Assembly: GCA_030015575.1 (NCBI GenBank)
Contig: CM057350.1
Location: 522,466,959-522,530,958 of the forward strand
Origin: Agapanthus africanus
Taxonomy: Eukaryota; Streptophyta; Magnoliopsida; Asparagales; Amaryllidaceae
Direction of reading: 5' to 3'
DNA: 64,000 bases
Shown piece by piece: positions 31,591-44,122 of this stretch. The position numbers were made by a program, and so were the translations under genes. Every line of letters begins with the position of its first letter. Within the stretch, counting starts at the first letter, position 1. The notes beneath the pieces were generated by a model that was not told the DNA's origin, searched no databases, and saw nothing but the letters and a program-made list of their open reading frames with translations.

Positions 31591-34500
31591 TGTAACACCT
31601 AAGTTTGTGTTTGGTGGTAATTGGGTGTTTAATGTGGGGTTTTTGGTAAAAAGTTTACCAAAACGGATTTCAAATATTTTATCTGGTTTTATGAATATTT
31701 TATTGGAATTTTATCTGTACTGCACACACTTGTGCATGTTAACTTGGGTGAAGTCTAGGGTTACCATGTTGAGATGACAATGGTGGGTTGAACCATTTGA
31801 TTAGGTTAATTGGGTTAATTAGGGTTTTGGTTTTGATTAATGGTGATTAGAATGGGGGTTGACTTGGGTAGGGAGAGAGTGAGCCATGATGGCTTGTGTA
31901 AGCTAGCACTTGAGAGAGAGAGAGGGGTGGCTAGGATGTGCCATGATCCCTCTCATTTCATAATCCCTTGTGTTCTTTCACTTCTCCCCCCTCTCACATC
32001 TTTCAACTCTCTCTCACACTCACACACACATACCAACCTCTGCTGCATCAGCAGCAGCCCCATCATAACTACACACACACCAGCCCGTAACACCGTAGCC
32101 CAACACCTACACACTCACATCAGCACAACTTCAGCCCCCATATCAACACATCAGCTGCTGAAACAGCCACTGATACACAACATCAGCCCCAATTTTCTCA
32201 CATCAGCAGCTACATCAGCCACCTTCAGCAGCAACAAAAGCATCAGCAACATCAACAACTGCTGTGAAAACAGCAACAGCAGCAACAACTCCATTCAAAA
32301 CCACACCACACCCCCATCATACCACAACTTCAGCTCAACACAACACCCCAACAAATACAACAGCTTCCTTCATCAGCTGCTGCTGCAACAGCAACTCAAA
32401 CAAAGAAATAAAACAACAGCACATAGCAACAGCAACAGCTCGCAGCAGCCTGAGCAACATCAGCAGCAACACCAGGAGCACAGCAGCAGCAACTCACTCC
32501 TCTTTACCTCCTCTTTCCTTTCTCCTTCATCCTAGGACCCCTTGAGGTATAATTCCGCAGCCTAACTCCTATCTTGCCAAGTTCTGGTTATATAACTGAA
32601 ATTTAGTGTTTATATCGTGATTGGTGCTAGTTTAGGCAAATTTGAGTGAGACTTGACCAAGTGTTGGTTTGATTGTTAGGGTAACCTTATTAGGTGTGTT
32701 TGAGACCAGTTAACCCCAGAATACCCCAGATTTCCAGTTAGTTACCTGAAAGTTTCGACTTGGCATAAATTAGCAATTTTGTCAATTTTGTGACCTTTCT
32801 AGAATCTGCTACAACCCGAGATACCCTAAAATAAAATTGGCTTGGCAGTGAGATATGTAGGCAGATAGAAACCAACACCCAAAGACCTAGCCCCCAAAAC
32901 CCATTCCAGGCCGCAGATTAATTCCCCCTGGCCGCAATTTGCGGCCAGAGCAGTAGGGAACTGTCTCGTTTTTTGTGCATAGCCCTATACCCTGTAAACG
33001 TGACCCCTGGTATGTCCAATTTTGTCTGATTCCAATCAGGGTAGAATCTGGGTTGATTTCCTTGAGTTGGCGCATGATTTACGACTTGTTTTAGCATGGA
33101 TTTGGTATTCGATGATTCGTTTCTGTCGGGTGGCGTTTGAACGCCAACGACAGAGGGTTGTTGGTTGTGATTGCACGCAAGGCCACAGGTTTTTACCTAT
33201 GGGTGTAGCGTGCACCATTTTGGTTTCCGGCATGATTTTCATGTGTTTTAGCGTGTGATATCCTTGTAGGTACCCCACGTGGCGTCAAGGCGTTGGAGAT
33301 GCAAATGGCGACATCGGCATCGGCACACATAAAGCTAGGTGAGTAGATTTATATCTACGGGGAGAAGTTTGGTGGATGGCGTATAGCACCCCCGTAGTTC
33401 GTGGTGATGTATACGGATGCGTATACACACCAACAATTATTATATGTTATTTAGGATTAATGATAATGTTAAGATGGATATTGGTGTGTTGGATTGGTGA
33501 AAGGTTATGAAACCCTAGGGTAGTGGGTGCACTACACATACATATACACACATACATACTTGCATACATCCTTATTTCATATGTGGTTATGGGATTCTAT
33601 ATAGATATGTGTTCACGTGGGTATGGGACTATGTGTTCACATACGGATTTGGGGATGATACTTGGGTTTGAGATGAGTCGATGATATTTGATCCGAGATT
33701 ATGATATCGGTGATATGGTAAAATTCATATTTGAGATACGTCTTGATGCTTTAGCGGATTTTGGGATGATGATGCAATAGGAATAGTGATATATATAAAA
33801 TGGTCGACATGTGATTACGTTACGAGATATGATATGATATGATATGACAAGATTAGTATGATAGGCCGCCTTGGGCGAGGTATACTCCTTGAGATGATAT
33901 GTGCTGATGATATCGATTCATACAAGACTGTTGATCAGTAGTCAGATCATGATGATAGTGATGATGTTAGCTTTGTACTAGACGTAGATCAGTACCCAGA
34001 TTATGATATTTGATATAGAGAATACCAGATGAATGATATGACGAATGTGATATTGACCCGTATCCCGATTTGGGGATGCCGTACGACGGATTTACATATG
34101 AGCTATAATTTGATGTTTGATCCGCACTCTTGATTTAGGAATAACTGATTATAGAGATATGGTATCGGATGTGATATTATCGAGGCGGGATCACCGACTA
34201 TAAATGTTTATATATATATCGACTCAGAGGTTAGACGGTTTCCCTTACCTGTAGTTAGCCTATTAGATCAGCCCTATAGGCGGTGTAGCTGTATGACTCT
34301 TATGACATTAGATACAGTCTAGCTACCATTGTGTTTAGTATTCAGCTCCCGCACATTATTATTGTTGCTCTGCATCGCATACTGTTGTGATTCATATTCC
34401 ATTATTGATATCATGCTGTTTGGACACCAGCACTATTACCGATGATGCGTATTTACCATGTACACTTATTTGCCGGCTCACACACATCTTCATCGGTAAT

Positions 34501-35923
34501 TGCCATGTCACGTACACTTAGAGAATATTATTGCTTGATTTAGCTTGTTAGCTAGTAGTTGACATGATATTAGTGTACTTGCCTTATATGGCAGATTGAC
34601 ATTGTAGTTATTACTTGTCACTTCATGCATACTGTTATTCATTATATGCTGCATTCATGGATTCTCATGCTTACATTCATGATTTTACATGCTATTGATG
34701 ATTCGGATCTCCATGATATTTTCTGGATTTGGGGGGGGGGGAACCACAAAACTTATATAAACTGCTTTCTCTCTTTTTGAATAAAAATGCGGTTTTCCCA
34801 TGATGTATGAGTCGTCCACCATGAGTTTGCTGATGGATTTCGAGACCCGATTCGAGAAGGCGGATGAACCGTTTCGGGTACATGGTGGGCCCGGTGCGGT
34901 ACCCCAGGGCAAGAAGATCGCAGGAGATGGCGTTGAGCCTAGCAGGGGAGCACGACCGACCGGTGATATTACCCGACGCGTCGGATATCCGGAGGATACC
35001 GTCGTGGTCATGAGATGGATGGTAGGGGCCGGTCTGGACTGACGGCGCCCTAGATATTGTGATTGAGACATTGAGATTCTGAGATATTGAGATACAGAGA
35101 TTATGACACAGAGATATCGAGATATTGGGATTTATGTTTTGTGCCGATGCTAGGCACTGTTTATGCTGATTTCATTTATGATACCTTATTTTAAAAATAC
35201 AGAAATCTCACAAATTTATGAAAGCAGTTTTCTTCTGTACATGCATTCGGTTTCATGCATTCATACATCATCCATATGATATATTGCTACCTGAGGCACT
35301 GACACGGGCATATGGGATTACACTTGGGTTAGATATTTACCCTAGTCATTGTTATAGACTGCTGGTTATATATTTGAGGATTATATATTATGATCGTATG
35401 ACCTAGGATTGCGTCATACATGCGATTTTCTGTTCGTAGATCTTTTTCTACTCACGAGTTGGCAACTCACCCCCGTTGTGCCCCAGTTTCTTGCAGGTGT
35501 TGCCGTACAGGTTTCATTACGGCTTGCGGGCACTACTTCTTTCGGATGACTTGCTAGTAGGTGGGTTATTTGTATCGTACCCATCATTATACATTGTATA
35601 TTACATTTCAGTTGTATCTAGAAGTTCCATCAACCAAACATGTACTTAAATGAGATAGAGATCAGTGATGTTTATTCTTTCGACCTTAGAGTCGCGCGTT
35701 ATATTTCTGTGGATTTCATGCTGTTTGAGTTTCCTTCTCTGTTGTGATCCTCGCCTTTAGGCGTTGTATATTATATTGCTAGCTGGTTGACTTATAGTGG
35801 TTTTCCTACACTCTACTACTTTTCTTGGTTTGGATTTCTGGGCTCGGCTTACTTAGAGCATGTGCGCCTTGAGACGTTCGTAGCCTAAGTGCCGGTCATG
35901 TTCCGTACTTTCGGGTCGTGACA
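31591..35923 (+). repeat. Element E 3' LTR
   Basis: Matches the 5' LTR throughout, with small indels: fewer CAG units near 32450, a run of nine or more G at 34731 against five in the 5' copy, and GAGTAG against GTAG near 33341. Differences are denser around 32570-33250 (about 4%) than around 34850-35900 (under 1%), counted by eye. The terminal bases and flanking AAAAA are intact. Confidence 0.93.
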
Positions 35924-35928
35924 AAAAA

Positions 35929-36552
35929 CCTGAGACCACCCCTCTAATGACAGGCCGCAGATTTATTAGTTCTGGCCGCAAATTGTGGCCAAAGTGGGGG
36001 CTGGGGAGTTGGGGTTTGGGCGTAGGGTCTCTGTGGTTGTTTGTGGTCTCGTGGTACTTGCAACTTTCACCAATTGTTTGTGTATCAAAATCTGGGACCA
36101 CTTTGCCTTATTCTTGTGTCTGGGTACACGTGTTACGTGATCCGACACGATTCATGATCTCATGTAGCTGTTGCGTGTGGGGTGGTTTTGGTGTGTCGCT
36201 ACACACGTTAGCCGTTAGACGAACACTTGTGAGTTGGTTTGGAGTTGGTGCGTGGGTCAAACGTAGTGTGTACGTGTTATTGATCGCTTTATGAGATTTG
36301 CGCTGTTATGTTTTGTGTTAATAGGATCGCAGGCGGGGACTTCGAGCGCTGCGACGAAAAGGAAGAAGGTGATTGGATCGACCTAGCTTGAGATTGTCGG
36401 TGAGTAGATTTAACATCTACGGGGAATTCGCCCGCATGGCGTTATGCGTCTGGGCAAGATAGATATGATATTAGCCGCATGTTATATTGCACATATAGAG
36501 ATTGTGCATAAAACTTCATTGCATATTATTACTTGTTGTGCCTGGACATGTA
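35929..36552 (+). mobile_element. Element D: LTR, second visible piece
   Basis: Resumes after the E target duplication. It shares with E the GGCCGCAGATT / GGCCGCAAATTGTGGCC inverted pair, and with E, F and H the exon-like segment (about 36325-36400) followed by GTGAGTAG and the hairpin GTAGAT 36404-36409 with ATCTAC 36415-36420. It is cut at 36553 by the LTR of F. Confidence 0.78.
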
Positions 36553-39114
36553 TGTAACATTTTGAAAATTTAGAAATAAATAAAATTAATTAATTAAATA
36601 ATAAAGTGCAAAATTTAAAAAGTTATTAAACCAAATAAAACAATTTCATAAGATGTATGTAAAACAATTTAATTTAAAATTTTAGTATGCAACATAAATA
36701 AATTATAAGGGTTTTAGTGAGAATTTTAGCTTCATTTTAATAAAAAGGGTATTTTATAATAACATAAGTTGTGAAGGGTTTCTAGGTAAATTTTAGGTTT
36801 TTGTGCAAAAAGGAAATTTATTAGGGTGTAAGTGAAAAAGAGGTAAAATTAGGTTTTAGTTCAGAAGTTTATTAAGATAATTCAATTCAGAGTGGATAAA
36901 CCTTGGACACCTCCTACCCTCATGCATAACCTACACACCACACCTCTCTCTTGCATGAAAACCCCACATCTTGCTTGGTGACACCTCCTCCTTTCTCTTA
37001 TCCTTCCCTTTTCTCACATAAATAGCTTGTTCAGATCTGAAGCATTCGAAAGACTTAAGAAATTTAAAGAAAGAAAAAGAAAAACAAAACAAAACATAGA
37101 AGAAGAGAAGTGAAGAAGAAGAACTATGCAAGGATCTCACCATCAAGCTAAGACAAGGAGCTTGTGCATCTTGGAGGGTGTTATTCCAACAAATTATTGT
37201 AGGTAAAATTCTTAATCACAGTAGGAGGTTAGATTCTGTAATTAGTTTAATTCAAAATGAACAAGTTCTATAATATCGTATTTTAGTAGAAACTAGGCTC
37301 TGTTTGAATCTGCTGTAGTTTAGGGAGGAATTTATTTAACTAAACAGGGTATTAATGATGTATGTTGAACTTAGGACAAACCATAGGAGCACGAACCAGA
37401 GGGCTCGGAATTGGGCCGGCGACCAATAGTAATATTCCGGCGTCGCCGGATTTTTAGGAAGCCAGGGAGTTTTGGCTTGTTGGGTAGGTCTCTGTGTTGG
37501 ATCTTGGACATTTTGGTATTAATTAAACAGGTTAGTTTAACTGCATATAGAATCTGAAAACTAATATCGGAAAAATGTACCTAAAAACCTAAAATACAAC
37601 ACGGTTAAAGCGTATCGCGATCTGTTTTCTGTCGCGATGTAGAGTCGGGTTAATTCCAGTAAGGTTAAGTGTTAAATAGCTTGATATAGTCGTATACAAT
37701 ATAACTAGTACGTGGGAACGTGTGTTTTTCATATTCGCCGTGTCGGGGTAGCCGTTTCCTAATATAAGTTAATTTTCGATGTTAGATTCAAATACGGGAA
37801 TTTCGGAAGCCGCGAGGAAAGGAAAAAGATTGGCAATTCCTGAGTAGATACGACGTTTTCCGGTGAGTAGACTAAACATCTACCGGGGAATTTTGTAAAG
37901 ATGGCGTGTTACGCCCGTGGTTTTATTTAAATAAATGCTTTACTTTGGTATGCTAAATTGATAATATGCACTCATAATTCACATATACTTTGCTTAGTTG
38001 CTAGGACACTGCACAAGTATCGACGAGTTTTGCCACGCGCACATCCTATATGTTACACACACCTCGTTGATATTACCATGTCACTTTTACACTTAGTAAA
38101 TTTCTTGTTAAAAATGATTTATATCATATCTTAAACACCAATAACAGTAGTAAATTGCATCATTAACATCATGTTTCGTATTTGAGTATTTTATGTTGGT
38201 ATAAGAGGTAATTGTATTATTGAGGATTTATGGTTTTGAGTTTTGAATACTATTACATAAATCCAGTGATTTCATGATTGATGTGTCATGTCCACCATGA
38301 GATGTTTTATGATTTGGTTTTATTCCGGACCGAGTGGGGGAGATATACGGTCGCGGATTTTACGTTATCCATACTGAGTGGGGGAGATATACAGTTGGAT
38401 ACATGGTGGACCCGGTCGAGACCGAGAGGCAGGATAGCTGCATTTGAGGCGGGAGAGCCTAGCGAGGATACTCGATACCGGAGATAGTTGTGAAACACGG
38501 CGGATATCTAGATGATACCGACCGGTGTTATTGATTACAGGGTCGTTCGAGGAATGATGCCTGAGAGAAAGGGAAGTTTTGTGTCGATGATGGACACGGA
38601 AATATAAAATTTATTGGAAATAAATGATGAGATTTCAATTTGGTTATGTTATTTATAGTACAGATTCATGCTTTCCACATGCTATCATACATTATACTTG
38701 TTCACATTTCGGTTGGTATGATTGTCATATTTACATTATTAGCCGTTGTATGTTAGTTATATTCACTGAGTTGGCAACTCACCCCCGTTATGCCACAGTT
38801 CCTTGCAGGGGTAGAGTGGACGGATAGCAGCAGTACAGCTCCACTTTTCGCAGCTTACTTCACATCTTTTGATAGGTGGGTTACATATGTAGTAACCTTC
38901 ACTGTTGGTATTGTATTTTGTATCTAGAAAATGTCCATCAGACCTGTATTTTGACTTAGAGTGTGAGATAGTTATATGTATATTATATGACAGTTGAGAT
39001 CGTTTAATTCTATAAATTGTTATATATTTTTTTTCTCTTTATGTCTGGGATTTTTATTTATATCCTATATAATGAGTTTTATTTCCGCTGTTGATATTGT
39101 TGAGCCCAACCAGG
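36553..39114 (+). mobile_element. Element F: 5' LTR, first piece
   Basis: Starts TGTAACATTTTG; ATGTA (36548-36552) would be the target duplication. It holds AT-rich U3-like sequence, GTGAGTAGACTAAACATCTAC (near 37864; quoted arms GTAGA and TCTAC), the hairpin GTGTC 38581 with GACAC 38593, and the conserved block at 38768. It is interrupted at 39115 by copia element G, flanked by CCAGG. Total LTR length with the second piece is about 2.77 kb. Confidence 0.85.
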
Positions 39115-41328
39115 TGTTAGTTGTATGTATGCCCTAGAGGCCAGTATTGTACAGATTATGTATATTATATTGGATGCTTGGACATATATAGAGATGACTT
39201 TCTTGCTCGACATGATAGTATGCTATCTGGTTACTCTTTATCTTAACATGCACACTAGTCTCTTTATACTGTCTTATAGTTACATGTTGGTAAAGCCCTT
39301 AGGATTTGTACTTGACTACATGGACTATGATGCAGATCATACTAGTGGGGACATGGTAGTCCATAAGTACATCCTTCAAGGTCCCTAGTCGTGGGTGTAT
39401 CGAGATGGGGCATCGATATACCAGAGTAGACTAGCGTATACGCTTCTCGACCCATGTGATGGGCGATGGATGATCCCATATCCATTGGTGTTTGACATCA
39501 GAGATGGTGTACGGGTGCTCAGTGGTGACTGGGTACACTGGACGGACTCGCCGAGAACTCCCAGATGGTATTATACCTCACGTCAGATGGCAGTTCTCAG
39601 GTGACACTTGTACATGTTAGTCTGTAGACCCGAGATCGTCATAGAGTCTTGTGTGATTCCCACTGTGCTTTGATCTCCACCTTACCACGTCCATGAGGGC
39701 GTGCAAAACGGTGGTCTTTGGGTACAGTCCCGAGTCACATGGAGGCAATGAGCGATAGGAGGGGTTTCGTCTCTCCCGGTATTGGGAGTTGATGTTGCGC
39801 TGTGCTCGATTGGCCGTAACAGGGAAGTCCCTGGCCAGGGCTGATCAGAGATTTGCTGGTAAGTGTTACCAGTAGTTTCTCGACCCGTTACGAGCCTCAC
39901 ATCAGCACGACTTATCGGGTTATTGAGGTCTGACGTATACCACCCCTAGACTTAATATGCGACGTATCTGACGAAGAGACCGGACTGTACGGTAAGTGTT
40001 ACTGGTCGGATTCGCAGGAGTGTGAGCGGGCTAGCTCGTCGATCTTCTGATCGCTCAATACCCGGGTGGCCGTTACGTTTAGCAGACCGCTTGCGGCTTG
40101 TGGGTGCTTGATATGATCATCATCTGCTACCGGCGTATTGACGAGTCTTTAGAGTCCTACACAGAGGTTTCCTGGTTCAAGCGAAACGAAATAGGAGCGC
40201 ATATGAGATATGTGCAGGACCGAGAATAATGTGTGTATGTGATACCGCATTTCATTCTCGCGATATATGTTTCGATTGGTTATATTCGATATGACCTAGT
40301 TATCGAATCATTGATTCGATAAATCGATACATTACATTCTAGTCGGTCATGTGCGACATGACCGGATCATTGAATCAAATGTTGATTTAATGATTTAATG
40401 CATAATTATATATTTGATATATTGCATTGCATTAACTAGTATTGGTTCACTTTAAACGGATTTTTCTCACTTGATGCACATTGTATATGTGATATACTTT
40501 AGTGCACTACTTTGTATCATGTTTGATGATACTTGATCATATAGTTAAGTTTATAGAATTAATCCATGGTTAATTTGATAATTAGGGTTTTGCATATTTA
40601 TTTATTTATTTATTTATTTATATGAAATGAATTAAGATAAGAATGGTGGCTTTATTTGTTTTATATTGAAGCTTCATGAAGCTTTGACTTTGCTAACCAT
40701 CCTTATCTTCATGCTTAACCCTAACCCATCCAAGTGACCATGGTTAATTCTCTACACTTAACCCTAGTTCATGTTATGATAAGTATTTGATTTAAATTTA
40801 TTTTTAACACAATACTTATCATATTCTTTTCTTGAGCTCATCTTCTTCTTCTTCTTCAAGCTTGCTACTCTAATGGCAACTTGAGATTTAGTGAGAGAAA
40901 TCCAATTCTAAAGTGAACCCACCTCCTATTTCTTCACCCTCTACCTCTTGCCAAGTTGTTTTGGGTGTTTACTTCACAAGTTTCACAAGTTTGTGAAGTC
41001 GGAGCTTGAACTTGCGATGCCTCGACGTAGATCGTCTTTGACACGAAGCCGGCGACCTAGCTCACCCGTTTCTCCGACGAAGCCGACGCTTGAGCCCAGG
41101 GTTCGACTTGGACAGCGAGAAGACTTCGTTGCGGAGCCGTGGAGGTGGATATCCGGATCTACAAAGGTTGTAATTTCCGTATCCTAGTAGTTAAGTGTTA
41201 ACTAGCTTTCTATTTCGCCTAAACTTCTAGTTTAAGATCCGTAGTCTAGGGTTTCTCGGCACCAAAAATTTTAAATTGGCATGTTCGATGCCTTGTGAGA
41301 CCTTACTAGAGTGCCTAGGAACCTTTCA
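39115..41328 (+). repeat. Element G 5' LTR
   Basis: 2214 bp. Contains several strong palindromes between 40301 and 40684 and a (TTTA)n microsatellite at about 40595-40622. The 3' LTR has the same content. Open frames such as 39395-39604 recur in both LTRs simply because they are duplicates. Confidence 0.95.
40301..40684. repeat. Palindrome cluster in the G LTR
   Basis: TATCGAATCA 40301-40310 with TGATTCGATA 40312-40321; CGGTCATGT 40344-40352 with ACATGACCG 40356-40364; ATCATTGAATCAA 40366-40378 with TTGATTTAATGAT 40382-40394 (one G-T pair); GTATCAT 40514-40520 with ATGATAC 40526-40532; AAGCTTCATGAAGCTT 40669-40684. Repeated in the 3' LTR near 50760-51150. Confidence 0.88.
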
Positions 41329-41329
41329 C

Positions 41330-41342
41330 TGGTATCAGAGCC
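41330..41342 (+). other. Primer binding site of element G
   Basis: TGGTATCAGAGCC one base after the LTR end, matching the initiator tRNA-Met 3' end. Confidence 0.92.
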
Positions 41343-43127
41343 TAGCTAGAGCCTTAGGCGAAGTCCTGACGACGTTTGAAACCCGATCGAACCGAAATCC
41401 AAAACCTAAAAATGCTCTCTGGACTTTTTCTAAAAATTCGGATTTTTGTCAATTAAAAATATGTAGAAAATCAAGCAGGGTGTTATTAGAATTACTGTGA
41501 AATACGAGGGGGTAACTCAACTTTTCCACCGCGGAAGTGCGGCACATGCTAGGCATGTGCGGCGGTTCCGCGGCCTTACTATTCCCTTGTTTAATATTTT
41601 CTGCACAGTAACTCTTGTAATATAATGCTATATTTTCTGGGACATTTTTATTGTGACTCTACAGAAGAGTATTTTAGGGTTGTATAGGAAATCAATGATT
41701 CGATCGGATTATCAAATTTCGTCTTTGTGTTTTTCCAGATAACTGTAGAATATGTTAAAAAGTTTGACCGGATACAAATACCCAACTTTTCCCCTGCCGA
41801 AAAATTCCAAGTGTTGGACTTTTCTGTGGTTAAAAGACGTTCCAAGTAGTGCAAGTAACGCGATGGTCCCTCTAGAAGACACAAACCTTAACTCGATTAT
41901 GTGACCGTCTTGAACTGCCCTTTGAACCTTCGGGTTTGGGGCAGTACGGCGTGCCACATGTGAGGCGTTGGCTTGACCCTTCTACGGCTGGACCGTTGGT
42001 ACTGAGGTATGAAGTGAATGTGTTTGAACCTATTTCATGTGTTGATCGGTGTCGGGAAAACTTGGGTGTTCGAATGTTCGATCGGAAAGTTTAATATATT
42101 CTATTTATCCGGAATTGGATACAATAATTGGAATTCACAAAAGGTTATGAGATAACTGGATGGATGTTATAAATCTAGCGGTTTAGTTTCATTGGATATC
42201 GAAAAGAGTTTTCGATAATGGGACTAAAATGCGGGGTTTATAACCGTTAGGCATGTGATGTCTAAAGAGGTTGCGGATTCCAATTGTTGTAGTTTTACAC
42301 TTTCTTTTCTGTGACCGTAAGTGTAGTATGTTCATATCGCCGGTTTCGTTGCTATACGTCAACGACAATTGGGGTATGCATACTTACTTACGTTGATGTC
42401 ATGTGATGTTATGTGTTGCTGGATATGTTATATTGGATCGTCATGTTCGAATAGCCGGGGGTTTTTATGTGAGATGAGTGTTTTTCATTTTCAATTCATG
42501 TAAAAACTTGTATGTAATATTCTTTTATTTGGGGCACTTCCAGGTAGCGGAAGCTGTCACCCTTTGTATATTATTTCCTTTTCCGCATTAGGATAGACCC
42601 AAGGAGGGGAGCACAAGTAACCGGGTTCTGGGGTCCAGTGGGAGACCAACTCGAGGAGTCGAGTCCGGGTCTCCTAACCCTAGAATTGGCAGGGTTGCTT
42701 GCCGCTCTCGTAGGGGTCTAGGGGTGTGGGATTGGCTATTCATCACGACCGTGGAATCCGTGTTTTATACTGGCTCGTATTGAAAACACGGACGTCCTAG
42801 TATATCCAATATTTCATATGTTTATTCTGCTGCGATATCTGTGTTGTGACTCTGTGATGGATATAGTATATAGTATATATGATATATTATATAGACGTTA
42901 CTTATGTTTTACACCCGCGCTAGCCCTGCCCTGCTCTGTCGTTAGTTACCTAACCTAACGGTGCACGAGGGGACATCGAGGCGAATGCGGATGGCATAAG
43001 TGTACGTCATATCTATCTGTGATGTTTAGGTATTAAATGATGGGACTTCATTAATGTGATTACTGAAAGGAAAGAAACCTAAGATGTTGTAGAATCAGAT
43101 TTTAAATAAAACAGGTAGCTACAGTTC

Positions 43128-43363
43128 TTGCTTTGCATAGCGATATATATGATATATCCCGCACCTCATTCGACGAGGAAAGGACCGAGATCCCTTCACC
43201 GGGAGTGACTCCTTTAGCAATAACTGGCAGATGCTACACACTCGGTTTGCTTTTGACTGCTTTTGGGTTTTTGCTTTGCACAGCGATATATATGATATAT
43301 CCCGCACCTCATTCGACGAGGAAAGGACCGAGATCCCTTCACCGGGAGTGACTCCTTTAGCAA
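43128..43363. repeat. 93-bp direct repeat in the G leader
   Basis: Copies at 43128-43220 and 43271-43363 differ at about one base (GCATAG against GCACAG). Each includes the small hairpin GATATAT, ATG, ATATATC. The 50 bp between copies are unrelated. Confidence 0.9.
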
Positions 43364-43508
43364 AACTAGAAAAGCCTCAAAATCACTCCATTTCAAAACT
43401 TTATTTGATTCTACAACGATATCAAGTTCATTACGCTCATGGTTTTTATGAAAAACCTGCGTAGCCCTCCGTCATTTCAGATAAATTACATATAGTATTC
43501 GTGCTACA

Positions 43509-43703
43509 TTTGTTGGCTTTCGTCAAGGTGTAGTGTGCGGTAGCTATGTGCTGTTTATCTGCTGCATATGATGCGACTGGATTAGGGTAGTCGTACGGCT
43601 TTGTTGGCTTTCGTCAAGGGTCGTGCGGGTGGGTTTAATTCAGTCAAGAAATGTACGGGTTGAACTTGACTAGCGGGCTGTGGTTTGTTGGCTTTCGTCA
43701 AGG
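43509..43703. repeat. Three 20-bp repeats in the G leader
   Basis: TTTGTTGGCTTTCGTCAAGG is present identically at 43509-43528, 43600-43619 and 43684-43703, spaced 91 and 84 bp, with unrelated sequence between. Confidence 0.9.
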
Positions 43704-44122
43704 TCATAGCACGCTAGGGGCAAAAGCACTATCGGGAATTTCAAGTGTTGAAATTTGCAATGAGATTGCATACCTTCTATGAGATAGTTGGATCCCGATA
43801 CCCACTGCGAGTAAGAGTTACTCCTGGGAGAGTTTTACACATTGCAATTAGCTGATCAAGTAGGTGTCTAGAAAGGTGTTAACGAGGTTAAGCCTCTGGG
43901 AAAACGAGGTTTACAGTAATTAGGTTCATGCGAAAGCACGGGGGACCTCCCTCAAAGTACCGACACTGGCCTGGCTGAAAGATTGGCGAACTTGTAGTGT
44001 GTAATTAATCCCGGCTAGTCTTTCCTTTTAGGGTTTGAAGGAAAATTTGATAAAAAGCAGTGGGAGCCATCCTGATTAGATAAGATAATAACCAATCTGA
44101 TCTTGCACGAGCATACGCTAAA

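Larger units (their letters stand above)
24443..35923 (+). mobile_element. Element E: complete non-coding gypsy-type element (LARD-like), TSD AAAAA
   Basis: LTRs 24443-28786 and 31591-35923 (4344 and 4333 bp) begin TGTAAYACCT and end GGGTCGTGACA. AAAAA precedes (24438-24442) and follows (35924-35928). The primer site (28791) and polypurine tract (31578) are present. The 2.8-kb interior encodes no protein. Its leader and ends match Tekay-type F and H, so it probably moved using proteins from such an element. Large LTRs with a non-coding interior fit the LARD class. LTRs make up 76% of its length. Confidence 0.93.
41343..44122 (+). other. Element G leader, non-coding, in the place of gag
   Basis: 2.8 kb without a gag frame. 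It contains the module shared with E (41858-42010), a perfect 10-bp hairpin (TCCGTGTTTT 42757-42766, AAAACACGGA 42783-42792), a 93-bp direct repeat (43128-43220 and 43271-43363), and the 20-bp word TTTGTTGGCTTTCGTCAAGG at 43509, 43600 and 43684. A pyrimidine tract ending in CAG (about 44126-44146) looks like a splice acceptor just inside the pol frame. Confidence 0.75.

Noticed and set aside
39395..39604. Open frame repeated exactly at 49854-50063
   Set aside because: The identity is due to the two LTRs of G and does not indicate coding conservation.
43128..43464. Small open frames over the 93-bp repeats
   Set aside because: They overlap on both strands and result from the duplication. No homology is recognised.
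41343..44122. Captured host gene in the place of copia gag
   Set aside because: No open frame of useful length or recognisable domain is found in the interval, only repeats and the module shared with E.
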